Source: Kribbella antibiotica (GTDB lineage Bacteria; Actinomycetota; Actinomycetes; Propionibacteriales; Kribbellaceae). Taken from it: a stretch of DNA of 32,715 nucleotides. Made by a program: the position numbers and the translations under genes. Where the stretch lies: NCBI RefSeq assembly GCF_004349055.1, contig NZ_SMKX01000100.1:1-32715 (forward strand), read 5' to 3'. The notes beneath the pieces are model-generated. The model was not told the origin of the DNA, ran no database searches, and saw only the letters and a list, made by a program, of their open reading frames with translations. Of this stretch, positions 9,892 to 18,508 are shown piece by piece. How positions within the stretch are numbered: position 1 is the stretch's first letter; the number at the start of each line of letters is the position of its first letter.

Positions 9892-10689
9892 ATGACAGGA
9901 AGACTCGTACGCGCCCTTGTGGCCGCTGGAGCCCTGACCGCAGCGTCGCTCGGCGCAGTGGCGACCACTGCGACCGCAGCACCGGCCCCGGACGGCCCGA
10001 AGACCCGCATCGTCGGTGGAACTGTCGCCCACACCGCGGACACCCCGTGGGCGGTTGCGCTCAACAACAGCGGGTCGCCGTCGCCGAGTGGTCAGTGGTG
10101 CGGCTCGACACTGGTCGCGGCGAACAAGATCGTCACCGCCGCGCACTGCGCCGGGGAGGCAGCGTCGACGTACACGGCTATCCAGGGACGTGACGTCCTC
10201 ACCGCGGCCGGAGGCCAGGAGTCCAAGATCAGCAGCATCTGGGTCGACCCGGAGTACGGCAAGCAGGCCGGCCACGACGTCGCCGTACTGACGCTTGCGA
10301 CGCCGTTCACCGGCGTACCGACGCTGGCGCTCAACACCGACAAGGCAGCGGACGCTGCCGGCGCCGCCTCGGTCGTGTACGGCTGGGGCGCCACCGAGGG
10401 CACCGGCCCGGAGGACACCTTCCAGAAGGTCGACGCACCCGTCCTGGGTGACGCGTACTGCGAGAAGGCATACGCGAGCCAGGGCTACTCGGCCGAGGGT
10501 GAGATCTGCGGCGGCTTCGAAGCCGGCGGCAAGGACTCGTGCCAGGGCGACTCCGGTGGCCCGCTGGTGCTGAACGGTCGTCTGTTCGGCGTCGTCTCCT
10601 GGGGCGTCGGCTGCGCGGACGCCGGTAACCCCGGTGTCTACGCCGAGGTGGCGACGTACGCGGCCGAACTGCAGGCGCAGATCGGCTAG
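9892..10689 (+). CDS. Secreted trypsin-like serine protease (family S1)
   Basis: The 265-residue product is a secreted zymogen that hydrolyses peptide bonds. A signal peptide (basic start, hydrophobic core 7-22, Ala-rich end near 30) is followed by a short propeptide ending at Arg39, so the mature enzyme starts with Ile40 in IVGG. The catalytic triad is His85 (VTAAHC), Asp129 (GHDVAVL) and Ser221 (GDSGGP). Asp215, six residues before the serine, occupies the chymotrypsin-189 position and predicts trypsin-like cleavage after Arg/Lys. Cysteines at 70/86, 190/206 and 217 plus one near the C-terminus fit three disulphides. It resembles Streptomyces griseus trypsin in length and layout. Propeptide cleavage after Arg would allow self-activation. 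It is transcribed alone, divergent from the BTAD-type array, and ends at the terminator at 10733-10766. Confidence 0.96.
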   Translation: MTGRLVRALVAAGALTAASLGAVATTATAAPAPDGPKTRIVGGTVAHTADTPWAVALNNSGSPSPSGQWCGSTLVAANKIVTAAHCAGEAASTYTAIQGRDVLTAAGGQESKISSIWVDPEYGKQAGHDVAVLTLATPFTGVPTLALNTDKAADAAGAASVVYGWGATEGTGPEDTFQKVDAPVLGDAYCEKAYASQGYSAEGEICGGFEAGGKDSCQGDSGGPLVLNGRLFGVVSWGVGCADAGNPGVYAEVATYAAELQAQIG

Positions 10690-10732
10690 TACCCAAAAAC
10701 CTTCACAGGCCTAGTCTCGACAGCACAGGGCG

Positions 10733-10766
10733 AAAGGCCCGGGTTCCGCGAGGAGCCCGGGCCTTT
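10733..10766. terminator. Bidirectional terminator between protease and hpf
   Basis: An 11-bp perfect inverted repeat (10733-10743 with 10756-10766) with a 12-nt loop sits between the convergent protease and hpf genes. The arms are AAA-GGCCCGGG and its complement, so both transcripts would end with a GC-rich stem and a short U run. Confidence 0.85.
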
Positions 10767-10776
10767 CAGTGGTAGG

Positions 10777-11412
10777 TCAGACCGCTAGGCGGATCACGCC
10801 GTAGTCATAGCCGCGTCGCCGGTAGACGACGCTGGGCTGGTTGTCGTCGGCATCGACGAACAGGTAGAAGTCGTGCCCGACCAGTTCCAGCTCGTAGAGG
10901 GCCTGGTCAAGGGACATCGGCTTGGCGGTGTGCGTCTTCTCGCGCATCACCAGCGGACCGTCTCCGGTGACGGTCAGCGAACCGACCTTGTACGTCGCCA
11001 CCTCGTCCTCGGCGGCAGTGTCCTCCAGCACGGGCGCGTTGCCGGTCACCGGCTGCTTCGCGTTGAGGGCCCGCAGACCCTCCGGGGTCCGTCCACCGTG
11101 CACGCGGCGGCGGTCGGCCGCCTTGCGGACCTGGGAGCTGAGCCGGTCCAGGCACACATCGAAGGCTGCCTGCTTGGTTTCACCACATGCCTCGGCGCGG
11201 ACCACCGGGCCCTTCGTGTACATCGTGAGCTCGACACGCATCGCGCGATCGTGCTGTCGCGGGTTCTTCTCCTGGCTGACTTCCACCTCGCACCGCAGTA
11301 CCCGGTGGTCGACCTTCTCGATTCGCTCGAGTTTTTCCTCGACGTACTGCCGGAAGCGGTCACTGACCTCGCAGTGATGACCCTTGACAACGACGTCCAC
11401 GGAAACCTCCAT
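10777..11412 (-). CDS. hpf: Long-form ribosome hibernation promoting factor
   Basis: The 211-residue product fits long HPF, which dimerises 70S ribosomes into inactive 100S particles during stress or stationary phase. The N-terminal beta-alpha domain (about 1-105) contains VVVKGHHCEVSDRFRQYVEEKL and the basic ribosome-facing segment; the C-terminal dimerisation domain (about 150-211) contains VVREKTH-like VMREKTHTAKPMSLDQAL and ends with the conserved YRRRGYDYGVIRL. A charged linker joins them. The frame is open for 66 codons upstream, but that stretch is arginine/serine-rich without homology; ATG 11410-11412 gives the normal HPF start and has a GAAGAAG purine run about 10 nt upstream. It lies in the conserved order mtrA-mtrB-lpqB-comF-hpf. 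Confidence 0.95.
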   Translation of the reverse strand: MEVSVDVVVKGHHCEVSDRFRQYVEEKLERIEKVDHRVLRCEVEVSQEKNPRQHDRAMRVELTMYTKGPVVRAEACGETKQAAFDVCLDRLSSQVRKAADRRRVHGGRTPEGLRALNAKQPVTGNAPVLEDTAAEDEVATYKVGSLTVTGDGPLVMREKTHTAKPMSLDQALYELELVGHDFYLFVDADDNQPSVVYRRRGYDYGVIRLAV

Positions 11413-11647
11413 CGATCGGCGACTTCTTCTTACGTCTCCGGACCCCCGACGGTTCGGAACACGACTCCTTGGTCTGATTACGGATGCTGGGGAGCCCGAA
11501 ACGAAAGACACCCGTGATGAAGCCGGTCGGAGCCCGTGGCCAGGAATCCGGCTGATCCGGTCCTGCGCCACTCGACTGCTCGACAAGCCCAAGCGGGTGT
11601 CATGCACCAACGCTAGTCGGCTTCGGCGAAAACCGGTAGAGAAGTTC
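11413..11647 (-). other. hpf upstream region, no gene seen
   Basis: This 235-nt gap between the ComF-family gene and hpf is the longest gene-free stretch of the window. It most likely holds the hpf promoter and leader. A TAGCGT hexamer near 11613 on the minus strand and a GTTTC/CGTAAT pair further down could be promoter parts, but neither has both boxes at proper spacing, so no promoter is called. No hairpin or small gene was recognised. Confidence 0.4.
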
Positions 11648-12373
11648 TCATGAACCAGACGGCAACCGTCTCGCGGTTGCGGCGATCACGGCGCAGCCGA
11701 GCACTGGAATTCCCCGTGTTTCCACGGCGCGGCAGGCTTCCGCGAGCGTGGAACCGGTGGTGATCACATCGTCGACGACAATGATCGGTTGATCCGTCAG
11801 GGGTTCAGCCCAGCGCGAACGAAGCCGGAAAGCCCCGTCCAGGTTGGCGGTACGGCGTTCTGCGGACAGGCCGGCCTGGTCGTCAGGCCGCCGTACGAGC
11901 CGTAGTGCCGGAGCGAGCCGGGCGTTGATCCCCTGTCGCCGCAGGGCGCGCGCAGCAGCCCTCGTGATCCGGCTGAGCGGGTCATGCCCGCGCTGGCGAA
12001 CTGTTGCCCCAGCCGACGGGACCGGCACCAGCCAGACGCCCTGCTGCTCCCCCAGCACCGCCTGCACCGCAGCCGCGAGCGCTACGCCGAGCGGACGGGC
12101 CAGTGGATACCGCGCGTTCTCCTTGTGAGCGATGACGAGTCGCCGGACCTCATCGCCGTACGGCGCGGCCGCTGTCGGCGGCGCGAGACCAGCCGGCGGT
12201 GGATCCGGCCAAGCACGGAACGGAGTCACTCGCCCCAGGAGACCCCGGCAACCATCACACAACGTCACACCGGGCGCTCCGCACCCGGCGCAGTCCCCGC
12301 CGAGCAGCAGATCGACCGCAGCACTCCACACCCCACCACCTTGACCACTCCGCAGGCCGTCCACAAGCGACAT
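11648..12373 (-). CDS. ComF family phosphoribosyltransferase-like protein
   Basis: The 241-residue protein combines an N-terminal zinc-ribbon region (CAGCGAPGVTLCDGC, about 28-42, four cysteines) with a type I phosphoribosyltransferase fold. The PRPP-binding loop VVDDVITTGSTLAEA is visible near residues 195-210, and HKENARYPLARPLG is the typical ComF middle segment. ComF is needed for DNA uptake in competent bacteria; in actinobacteria the biochemical role is unproven. The gene starts 28 nt after lpqB ends, on the same strand, so it is probably part of the mtrA-mtrB-lpqB transcript. ATG start; no strong Shine-Dalgarno. Confidence 0.93.
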   Translation of the reverse strand: MSLVDGLRSGQGGGVWSAAVDLLLGGDCAGCGAPGVTLCDGCRGLLGRVTPFRAWPDPPPAGLAPPTAAAPYGDEVRRLVIAHKENARYPLARPLGVALAAAVQAVLGEQQGVWLVPVPSAGATVRQRGHDPLSRITRAAARALRRQGINARLAPALRLVRRPDDQAGLSAERRTANLDGAFRLRSRWAEPLTDQPIIVVDDVITTGSTLAEACRAVETRGIPVLGCAVIAATARRLPSGS

Positions 12374-12401
12374 CCGGCCGCCTGTGGAAAACCTCGGGAA
12401 T

Positions 12402-14198
12402 TCAGCCGGGGTAGTTCGGGATCAGACCGTTGGCGAGCTTCTCGTCAGTGGGGTTGACCCACTGCAGGTCACGGCCCTGCCAGTGCAGGCTGCCGTCGAC
12501 GTCCTCGAACGCGGGCAGAATGTCCGGATTCGGGTTGGAGGCGATGGTCTTGATCCCGAACGGTGAGCTGCTGCCGGGCAGCGGCTGCGGGTTGGAGCCG
12601 TCCAGGTTGACCAGCCAGGGCTGCGCGAGCGGGTTGGAGGCGACCTTGCCGGCGACCAGGACGCCCTTCTTGTACCAAGCCGCGTCGGTAATGTTGGTCA
12701 GCGGCATCTGGAGGTCCCGGAACTGGTCGAGCACCAGGCCCTTGCCGTCGTCGGCGGGCCGCACCGTGGCAGTCTGCACGGTGTTCTTGCCGGTCTTGGC
12801 CGACTTCAGCACCAGCAGGGCGCGGACACCGTCCGGCGCCATCCGCAGCACCTTCGGTACGTCGCCACGGAAGTTGGCCCGCACCACCTCGACCTTGTTG
12901 TCCCTGGTCCGGACCCGCAGCCGCGGCGTTGCGCCGTCGGCCCGGTCCAGGATCCACAGGTTGTCCGAGTTGTCGTAGCTGGGCCGCAGCGTCCGGCCCT
13001 CGATCAGGGTCGTCAAGGGATCCGCGGCATTGCTCTTCGGCGCCGGCTCGGCGAGTTTCGCCACGGCGACCACGCGCTTGCCGTCGCTGTTGGTGGTGAC
13101 GACTGCGCCGGTGTCACCCTTCAGGTTCACGGCGAAGGACTCGGCGTCCAGGTTGTAGAGCGGGCTTTCGTTGAGTGCGCGCGCGGCCTGCTCGGAGGCA
13201 CCGTCGAGCCCCTCGACCCGCTGCACCTTCCCGGCGAGCAGGCCGTACAGGTTTGCCGAAGCGTTGGTCGGAGCCGCCGGATCGGCGTCGGTGACGGTGA
13301 CGGCGGAGAACTGAATCACGCCCGGGCTCTCCGGCAGCAACGGTGCACCGTTGACCGTGATCTTGACCTTCAGACCGATCTGGTTCAGCGTCCAGACGAT
13401 CTGGGCGGCCAGCTTGTGCCGATCGTCGTCCACCAGTTGACCGGCGGTGTCGTTCAGGGCCACGGTCGCCTCACCGAGCTCGACCGGCACCGAAACCTGG
13501 AGGGCCGCTCCCGGCGGTGCGATCGAGACGGCACCGTTGCCCAGCCGCTTCGTCGGGCCCTTCAGCAGCTCCTGGATCAGCTGGGTGGCGGCCTGGCCCG
13601 GGGACAGGTTGTTCTGCGGCAGGTAGACCGGGTCCGGGACCAGGGTCTGGCGGTCCCGGTTGAAGAAGTACAGGTCCCGCGGTGCGAGCTTGGCCGCGAC
13701 CTGGTTGGTCCCGAGCAGCACGCCAGGCGGCACCGAGTCGACCCGCCACTGCCCGCCCACCTTGACCATCGTGAAGGGGAACTCGAACTTCTTCGGGGTC
13801 ACCGCGGCCGGCAGCCACTCCCCGCGGTCGTCGATGGTGGCGACCTTGGTCGCCGTCAGGACGAGGTTGGCTTCCTTCGGCGTGATGGTGTCGTCGCCCT
13901 GGTCGTAGACGACCGTGCTGGCTTCGGGCTTCCACTTCGCTGCGGCCGCCGGCGTCATGTACAGCCGGGCCTGGCCGAAGGACTTCCTGGAGTCCGACAT
14001 GGCCTCCAGGAAGCCGTCCACGATCGTCTGCGCCTCGGCACCCTCAGGTGGCGGTTTGGCCTCGACACCGACGCCACCCGGATCCGATGCCAGGCCCTCC
14101 CGGCTGCTGTTGCGGATCGCGCCCTTGGTCGGCACAGTCGCGCAGCCGGTCACCAGCAGCAGTCCGGCCAGCAGCACTGCGAGCAAGCGGAGCCTCAC
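12402..14198 (-). CDS. lpqB: Lipoprotein LpqB, accessory to the MtrAB system
   Basis: LpqB is a membrane-anchored lipoprotein that in mycobacteria interacts with the sensor MtrB and tunes MtrA phosphorylation and cell-wall behaviour. The 598-residue product has a lipoprotein signal (MRLRLLAVLLAGLLLVTGC) with lipobox LVTG before Cys19. A GerMN-type domain occupies roughly 195-305 (around LSPGQAATQLIQELLKGPTK and the NQIGLKVKITVNG segment), and the C-terminal half (about 320-590) has the repeated strand pattern of a beta-propeller. The start overlaps the mtrB stop by 4 nt (ATGA), indicating translational coupling. Confidence 0.95.
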   Translation of the reverse strand: MRLRLLAVLLAGLLLVTGCATVPTKGAIRNSSREGLASDPGGVGVEAKPPPEGAEAQTIVDGFLEAMSDSRKSFGQARLYMTPAAAAKWKPEASTVVYDQGDDTITPKEANLVLTATKVATIDDRGEWLPAAVTPKKFEFPFTMVKVGGQWRVDSVPPGVLLGTNQVAAKLAPRDLYFFNRDRQTLVPDPVYLPQNNLSPGQAATQLIQELLKGPTKRLGNGAVSIAPPGAALQVSVPVELGEATVALNDTAGQLVDDDRHKLAAQIVWTLNQIGLKVKITVNGAPLLPESPGVIQFSAVTVTDADPAAPTNASANLYGLLAGKVQRVEGLDGASEQAARALNESPLYNLDAESFAVNLKGDTGAVVTTNSDGKRVVAVAKLAEPAPKSNAADPLTTLIEGRTLRPSYDNSDNLWILDRADGATPRLRVRTRDNKVEVVRANFRGDVPKVLRMAPDGVRALLVLKSAKTGKNTVQTATVRPADDGKGLVLDQFRDLQMPLTNITDAAWYKKGVLVAGKVASNPLAQPWLVNLDGSNPQPLPGSSSPFGIKTIASNPNPDILPAFEDVDGSLHWQGRDLQWVNPTDEKLANGLIPNYPG

Positions 14199-15916
14199 AG
14201 CTCCTCACCACCTGTCAGCTTCTGGTACGGCGCTCCGACGTCCACCAGCGACTTGTCCGTAATCACCCGTACGGCGTCCGCCGGGCGCGCCGGAAGCGGT
14301 GAGCCGGCCAGTGCAACATCAGGCCGGCGCGGAATCGTCAGCCGGAAGTATGCGCCCTCGCCAGGTGCGCCCCAGGCATCCAGCCGGCCGCCATGCAATC
14401 GCGCGTCCTCCAGCGCGATCGACAGGCCGAGCCCAGTGCCGCCGGTGGTACGGGCACGCGCCGGGTCGGCCCGCCAGAACCGGCTGAACACCATCTCGGC
14501 CTCATCGGTCCGGAAACCGATGCCGTGATCGCGAACTGCGACAGCCGCTGCGTCGTTGTCGAACGCCGTACTGATCCGGAGCGGCAGGCCCTCGCTGTGC
14601 TCGATGGCGTTGCCGATCAGGTTCCGCAGGATGCGCTCGATCCGCCGGGCGTCCACCTGGGCGCGGCACGGCTCCGGCATGTCGAGCTGCACCTCGCAGC
14701 CCTTGCGCTCCAGCAGGGTCTCGTAGTTCTCCAGCACGCGGTTGACGATGTCGCGCAGATCCACGTCCTCCAGATCGAGTGCGGCCGCACCGGCGTCGAA
14801 CCTGCTGATCTCCAGCAGGTCTGCCAGCAGCTCCTCGAAGCGGTTGAGCTCGTTCTGCAGCAGCTCGATCGACCGGCGGGTCAGCGGGTCGAACTCGTCG
14901 CGGCTCTCGTGCAGGAGGTCAGCGGCCATCCGGACTGTGGTCAGTGGCGTGCGCAGCTCGTGGGAGACGTCGGAGACGAACCGGCGCTGCAGCCGGGACA
15001 GATCCTCGAGCCGACGAATCTGACGCTGCAGGTTGCTGGCCATCTTGTTGAACGAGACCGCCAGGCGCGCCAGGTCGTCGGTACCGCGGACTTGCATCCG
15101 CTCCTCGAGCTTGCCGGCCGCAAGCCGCTCTGCGATCCGCCGGGCCATCCGGACCGGCGTGACCACCTGTCGGGTGACCAGCCAGGCCACTGCGCCGAGC
15201 AGAACAACCAGGAGCAGTCCCGCTGTGACCAGTGCGCGCTGCACGACGTCCAGGGTCTCCTGCTGCGCAGTGAGCGGGAACAGGAAGTACACGGCGTACC
15301 GGTCCTGGGTGCTGGTGACTCGCAGCTGGGAGCCGATGACCAGACCAGGCGCACTGGTGTTGTCGTTGTACTTGATGACTGTGTAGGTGTCCCAGAGCTT
15401 GCTGTCGTTGCTGTTGACCGACGACTCCAGAACCTGCGGCACCGACTCGCTGTCGACCAGACCGGTGTAGCGGATAACGTTCGAGCTGCTGTTACCGCTG
15501 ATCGGCGACAGCACCACGTCGTACAGGCCGGGGCGGTTCGCACCGAGGACCAGCTCGGACAGCCGCTGGTTGATGGTGGTCGGGTCGGCCGAGTTCAACG
15601 TGGAGGTCAGCGACGAGAGTTGCGCGACGGCCTCGGCCTGGGCACTGGCCCGACGGGCCTCCAGGACGCCGTCGGTGACCTGGCTCATCATCACCCAGCC
15701 GACCAGCAGCAGGACGACCGTCGACATCAGCAGGGTGCCGGTCACGATCCGGGCCTGGATGGAGCGTCGCCAGATGTCCGGCCAGTACTTCGGGTGCGTA
15801 CGCCACAGCGGCTGTGGGTAGGCATGCCATTCAGCCGCTGCGGTCGTCAGCTCCACCTCGGTACCGCGCGGCTCGGCCACCACCTGCTCAGGCGGGACCG
15901 TCTGCTCCGGCCCCAC
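14195..15916 (-). CDS. mtrB: Sensor histidine kinase MtrB
   Basis: MtrB phosphorylates MtrA to control cell division and cell-wall genes. The 573-residue product has a cytoplasmic start, a first membrane segment at about 55-77, an extracytoplasmic sensor region (78-226), a second segment at 227-249, a HAMP linker (about 250-302), the HisKA box FVSDVSHELRTPL with phospho-acceptor His319, and a HATPase domain with N-box (LIGNAIEHS), G1 (DHGIGF) and G2 (TGGTGLGLSIA). The start is GTG at 15914-15916; no other start codon is in frame between the mtrA stop and this point, although no Shine-Dalgarno precedes it. It lies 53 nt after mtrA and overlaps lpqB by 4 nt. Confidence 0.96.
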   Translation of the reverse strand: MGPEQTVPPEQVVAEPRGTEVELTTAAAEWHAYPQPLWRTHPKYWPDIWRRSIQARIVTGTLLMSTVVLLLVGWVMMSQVTDGVLEARRASAQAEAVAQLSSLTSTLNSADPTTINQRLSELVLGANRPGLYDVVLSPISGNSSSNVIRYTGLVDSESVPQVLESSVNSNDSKLWDTYTVIKYNDNTSAPGLVIGSQLRVTSTQDRYAVYFLFPLTAQQETLDVVQRALVTAGLLLVVLLGAVAWLVTRQVVTPVRMARRIAERLAAGKLEERMQVRGTDDLARLAVSFNKMASNLQRQIRRLEDLSRLQRRFVSDVSHELRTPLTTVRMAADLLHESRDEFDPLTRRSIELLQNELNRFEELLADLLEISRFDAGAAALDLEDVDLRDIVNRVLENYETLLERKGCEVQLDMPEPCRAQVDARRIERILRNLIGNAIEHSEGLPLRISTAFDNDAAAVAVRDHGIGFRTDEAEMVFSRFWRADPARARTTGGTGLGLSIALEDARLHGGRLDAWGAPGEGAYFRLTIPRRPDVALAGSPLPARPADAVRVITDKSLVDVGAPYQKLTGGEEL

Positions 15917-15969
15917 CTGGTTGGCGGGGTCGAAGACAGCCTGCGACTCTTGGTCGCGTCCGTACTCGA

Positions 15970-16668
15970 TCAGTCTGCACCGGCCTTGTAACCGACACCG
16001 CGGACCGTCACGACGATCTCCGGGTGCTCCGGGTCCTTCTCGATCTTGGAGCGCAGCCGCTGGACGTGCACGTTGACCAGGCGGGTGTCGGCGGCGTGCC
16101 GGTAACCCCAGACCTGCTCCAGCAGCACCTCACGGGTGAACACCTGCCACGGCTTGGAGGCCAGGCAGACCAGCAGGTCGAACTCCAGCGGCGTCAGCTG
16201 GATGGTCTCCCCGCCGCGCTTCACCGAGTGGCCGGCCACGTCGATGGTGAGGTCGCCGATGGTCAGCGACTCCGGGCCGGGCTCGTCCATCCGGCGCAGG
16301 CGGGCCCGGATCCGGGCCACCAGCTCCTTCGGCTTGAACGGCTTGACCACGTAGTCGTCGGCCCCGGACTCCAGGCCGAGCACCACGTCGACGGTGTCGC
16401 TCTTGGCGGTCAGCATCACGATCGGCACCCCGGACTCGGCCCGGATCGCCCGGCAGACGTCGATACCGTCCATCCCGGGCAGCATCAGGTCGAGCAGCAG
16501 CAGGTCCGGCTTGAACTCCCGGAACGCCGGCACCGCCTTGTCACCGGTCGCGCACAGATAGGTGTCGTACCCCTCGTTGCGCAGCACAATGCTGAGCATC
16601 TCCGACAACGCAGTGTCGTCGTCGACGATGAGAATGCGACCCCGCATCGTCCGGTTACCATCTGCCAC
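15970..16668 (-). CDS. mtrA: DNA-binding response regulator MtrA
   Basis: MtrA is an OmpR/PhoB-class response regulator. The 232-residue product has a receiver domain with acidic pocket DDD (16-18), phospho-acceptor Asp60 in LLLLDLMLPG, the conserved Thr/Ser of MLTAKSD and Lys of KPFKP, then a winged-helix effector domain (about 135-230) ending VNVHVQRLRSKIEKDPEHPE and VRGVGYKAG. The GTG start at 16666-16668 is chosen because AAGGAG lies 6 nt upstream, a near-ideal ribosome site; the ATG seven codons later (16645-16647) gives the shorter annotated form common in relatives. It heads the mtrA-mtrB-lpqB-comF series and is divergent from the DUF4129/MoxR operon. Confidence 0.97.
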   Translation of the reverse strand: MADGNRTMRGRILIVDDDTALSEMLSIVLRNEGYDTYLCATGDKAVPAFREFKPDLLLLDLMLPGMDGIDVCRAIRAESGVPIVMLTAKSDTVDVVLGLESGADDYVVKPFKPKELVARIRARLRRMDEPGPESLTIGDLTIDVAGHSVKRGGETIQLTPLEFDLLVCLASKPWQVFTREVLLEQVWGYRHAADTRLVNVHVQRLRSKIEKDPEHPEIVVTVRGVGYKAGAD

Positions 16669-16859
16669 GCGCTGCTCCTTGCCGTCCGACTCGTCGTGCG
16701 CCCGGTGAATGCCGTCCGTACGCACTACGGATAGTGTCCCATTCCCTGGGTAGTGCACACGCCGGATCGCCGATTGACCCCGGTTTGGGCTGTGATCATG
16801 GTGCACAGCCCGGCGACGCGACAACTCGGGGTGCATCCACAGGGCGGAGGGAGGCGGAC
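16669..16859. promoter_or_regulatory. Divergent promoter region mtrA / membrane-protein operon
   Basis: This 191-nt gap serves mtrA (minus) and the five-gene plus-strand operon. A 7-bp inverted repeat, GCACTAC at 16722-16728 and GTAGTGC at 16750-16756, is separated by 21 nt, with a related ATAGTG in between (16731-16736). It could be an operator, possibly for MtrA autoregulation, but it does not match the published GTAACC-type MtrA box. TTGACC at 16774-16779 is a possible plus-strand -35 with GATCAT at 16794-16799 as a weak -10. GGAGG and GAGGCGG purine runs precede the ATG at 16860. Confidence 0.35.
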
Positions 16860-17876
16860 ATGAGCGACGACATCAGGCTGCATGAGGACGCTGCAGCCGA
16901 GCCGCTGCGACCCTGGCTGCCGGCCGATCTGCTCGACAACGCAGCCCGGACCATCTCCGACAACAAGACAATCATGCTCGGTCTGCCGGTGCTCGCGGCG
17001 GTCGCGCTCCTGGTCGTCCAGGCCGCGCTGACCGAGGTCGCCGTACCGGGTGGCATCAGTGGGTTCTTCGGTGCGGAGGACCCGTTCGAGCAGGCCGGTG
17101 GGGCATTACTACTGACGTACGGCGTTCAGCTGGTGCTGTTTGCGGTTGTGTCGAGCACGCTGGCCGGGATCATCGCTCTGGCCGCAGTCCGCAGCCAGCT
17201 CGGTCATCGGGTCAGCCCTGCTGAGCTTCTGCGGCTGGTGCGGCCCACACTGCCCGCACTGGCAGCGGTGGGGCTTCTGCAGTCGCTGTCGTTCCTGGTA
17301 CTGATCGGTGGCTGGATGCTGGCCGTGTTCGGGATCGGAGCCGGAGCGGAGTCGGCGATCTCAGGTGCTGCGGCCGGTGTGGTCGCCGTGGTGCTGATGA
17401 TGGTCGGCGGAGTGCTCGTGCTGATCTTCGGTGTCCGGCTGGTGCTGGCCGGGACGGTCGTTCTGATGGAGGGCAAGCACGCCCCGGACATCGGGCTGTA
17501 CATCCCGGCCCGCGTCGGCATCTGGGGTGCGCTGCGGCGTTCGTGGCAGTTGGTGAAGGGCAAGTTCTGGCGAGTGATCGGCATCCTGATCTTCGGCAGT
17601 GTGGTGGTCAACATCGTCAGCTACGCGCTGCAGTTCGGCGTCACGACGCTGGTGATCACCGTGGGCTCGTGGGCCGACTCCAGCGACAGCACCGGCGGCA
17701 CGGTGATCGCCATCGCGGTCGGCGCGGCGGCTGGTGTCGCGACCGTGCTGACGCTGATCGCGAGTCTGGCGTTCATGTCCGCCGTACAGGCTCTGGTCTA
17801 TCTGGATCTGCGGATCCGGCGTGAGGGCCTCGACCTGTGGATGCGTCCGTCCCTGCGCTCGGGAGGTACTGCGTGA
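16860..17876 (+). CDS. Polytopic membrane protein, glycerophosphodiesterase-membrane-domain-like
   Basis: The 338-residue protein starts with a soluble segment containing LRPWLPADLLDNAARTISDNKT, then about six to seven membrane segments (roughly 38-57, 84-115, 140-160, 172-200, 246-275, 283-320) and ends with YLDLRIRREGLDLWMR. That ending and the segment GALRRSWQLVKGKFWRVIGILIF (written here as family-typical, near 225) are typical of actinobacterial proteins with the membrane domain first named in glycerophosphoryl diester phosphodiesterases. No phosphodiesterase catalytic domain is present. It overlaps the next gene by 4 nt (GTGA) and opens the DUF4129-DUF4350-MoxR-DUF58 operon, suggesting a role in the same envelope process. 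ATG 16860 has strong purine runs upstream and is preferred over an upstream in-frame start at 16734. Exact function unknown. Confidence 0.85.
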   Translation: MSDDIRLHEDAAAEPLRPWLPADLLDNAARTISDNKTIMLGLPVLAAVALLVVQAALTEVAVPGGISGFFGAEDPFEQAGGALLLTYGVQLVLFAVVSSTLAGIIALAAVRSQLGHRVSPAELLRLVRPTLPALAAVGLLQSLSFLVLIGGWMLAVFGIGAGAESAISGAAAGVVAVVLMMVGGVLVLIFGVRLVLAGTVVLMEGKHAPDIGLYIPARVGIWGALRRSWQLVKGKFWRVIGILIFGSVVVNIVSYALQFGVTTLVITVGSWADSSDSTGGTVIAIAVGAAAGVATVLTLIASLAFMSAVQALVYLDLRIRREGLDLWMRPSLRSGGTA

Positions 17877-18508
17877 TCTTCGCCGAACCGCCGGTCGACA
17901 TACTGCGCGACCAGGCTGCCCGCGAGGCCGCGGAGGAGCTGTCCAAGTCCGCCTACCGGCAGTCGGGTGGCTCGCTGATCGAGCGCGCCCTCAACAAGCT
18001 GGTGGAGTGGATCGCCGACCTGCTGGACGGCGTCACCGGCGCCTCCCCCAACGGCCATGCCGGGCTGGTTCTCCTGGTCGCACTGATCGCTCTGATCATC
18101 GTGGTGGTGCTCTGGCGAGCCGGAGTGCTCCGGACCAGCAAGCGCGGCACGAAGCAGCAGTCCGTGTTCGACACCTCCAGGCCTCGGAGCGCTGCGGAGT
18201 ACCGGGCACAGGCCGAGCAGGAGGCGTCGGCCGGCAACTACACTTACGCGGTCCGCAGCCGGTTCCGGGCCTGTGTCGCCGAGCTGGTCGAGCGGACCAT
18301 CCTGGATGATCGGGCCGGACGGACGGCGTACGAGGTGGTTGCAGATGCCGGGCGAGTTGCGCCGACACTACGTGACGCCCTGCAGCCGGCTGCACTGACC
18401 TTCACTGAGGTTGTCTACGGCAACCGTCCAGGCAATCCGACCCGGTACGCCGTAGTGGTGCGTGCTGATGATGCCGCCCGTACTGCGAAGCTCAAGGTGG
18501 CTGGATGA
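17873..18508 (+). CDS. DUF4129 domain membrane protein
   Basis: The 211-residue product has an amphipathic N-terminal region (EPPVDILRDQAAREAAEEL), one membrane segment (about 63-83, LVLLVALIALIIVVVLW) and a cytoplasmic DUF4129 domain (about 110-205) with AEYRAQAEQEASAGNYTYAV and the closing FTEVVYGNRP. The domain is found in transglutaminase-like membrane proteins and next to MoxR/DUF58 pairs; its activity is unknown. The GTG start at 17873-17875 overlaps the previous stop (GTGA) and has GGAGG 6 nt upstream. Confidence 0.9.
   Translation: MIFAEPPVDILRDQAAREAAEELSKSAYRQSGGSLIERALNKLVEWIADLLDGVTGASPNGHAGLVLLVALIALIIVVVLWRAGVLRTSKRGTKQQSVFDTSRPRSAAEYRAQAEQEASAGNYTYAVRSRFRACVAELVERTILDDRAGRTAYEVVADAGRVAPTLRDALQPAALTFTEVVYGNRPGNPTRYAVVVRADDAARTAKLKVAG

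Noticed and set aside
11413..11610. Upstream extension of hpf
   Set aside because: The 66-residue extension is Arg/Ser-rich and unlike HPF; the internal ATG gives the canonical start.
13416..15991. Large plus-strand open frames opposite lpqB and mtrB
   Set aside because: Compositional shadows of conserved genes with no recognisable motifs.
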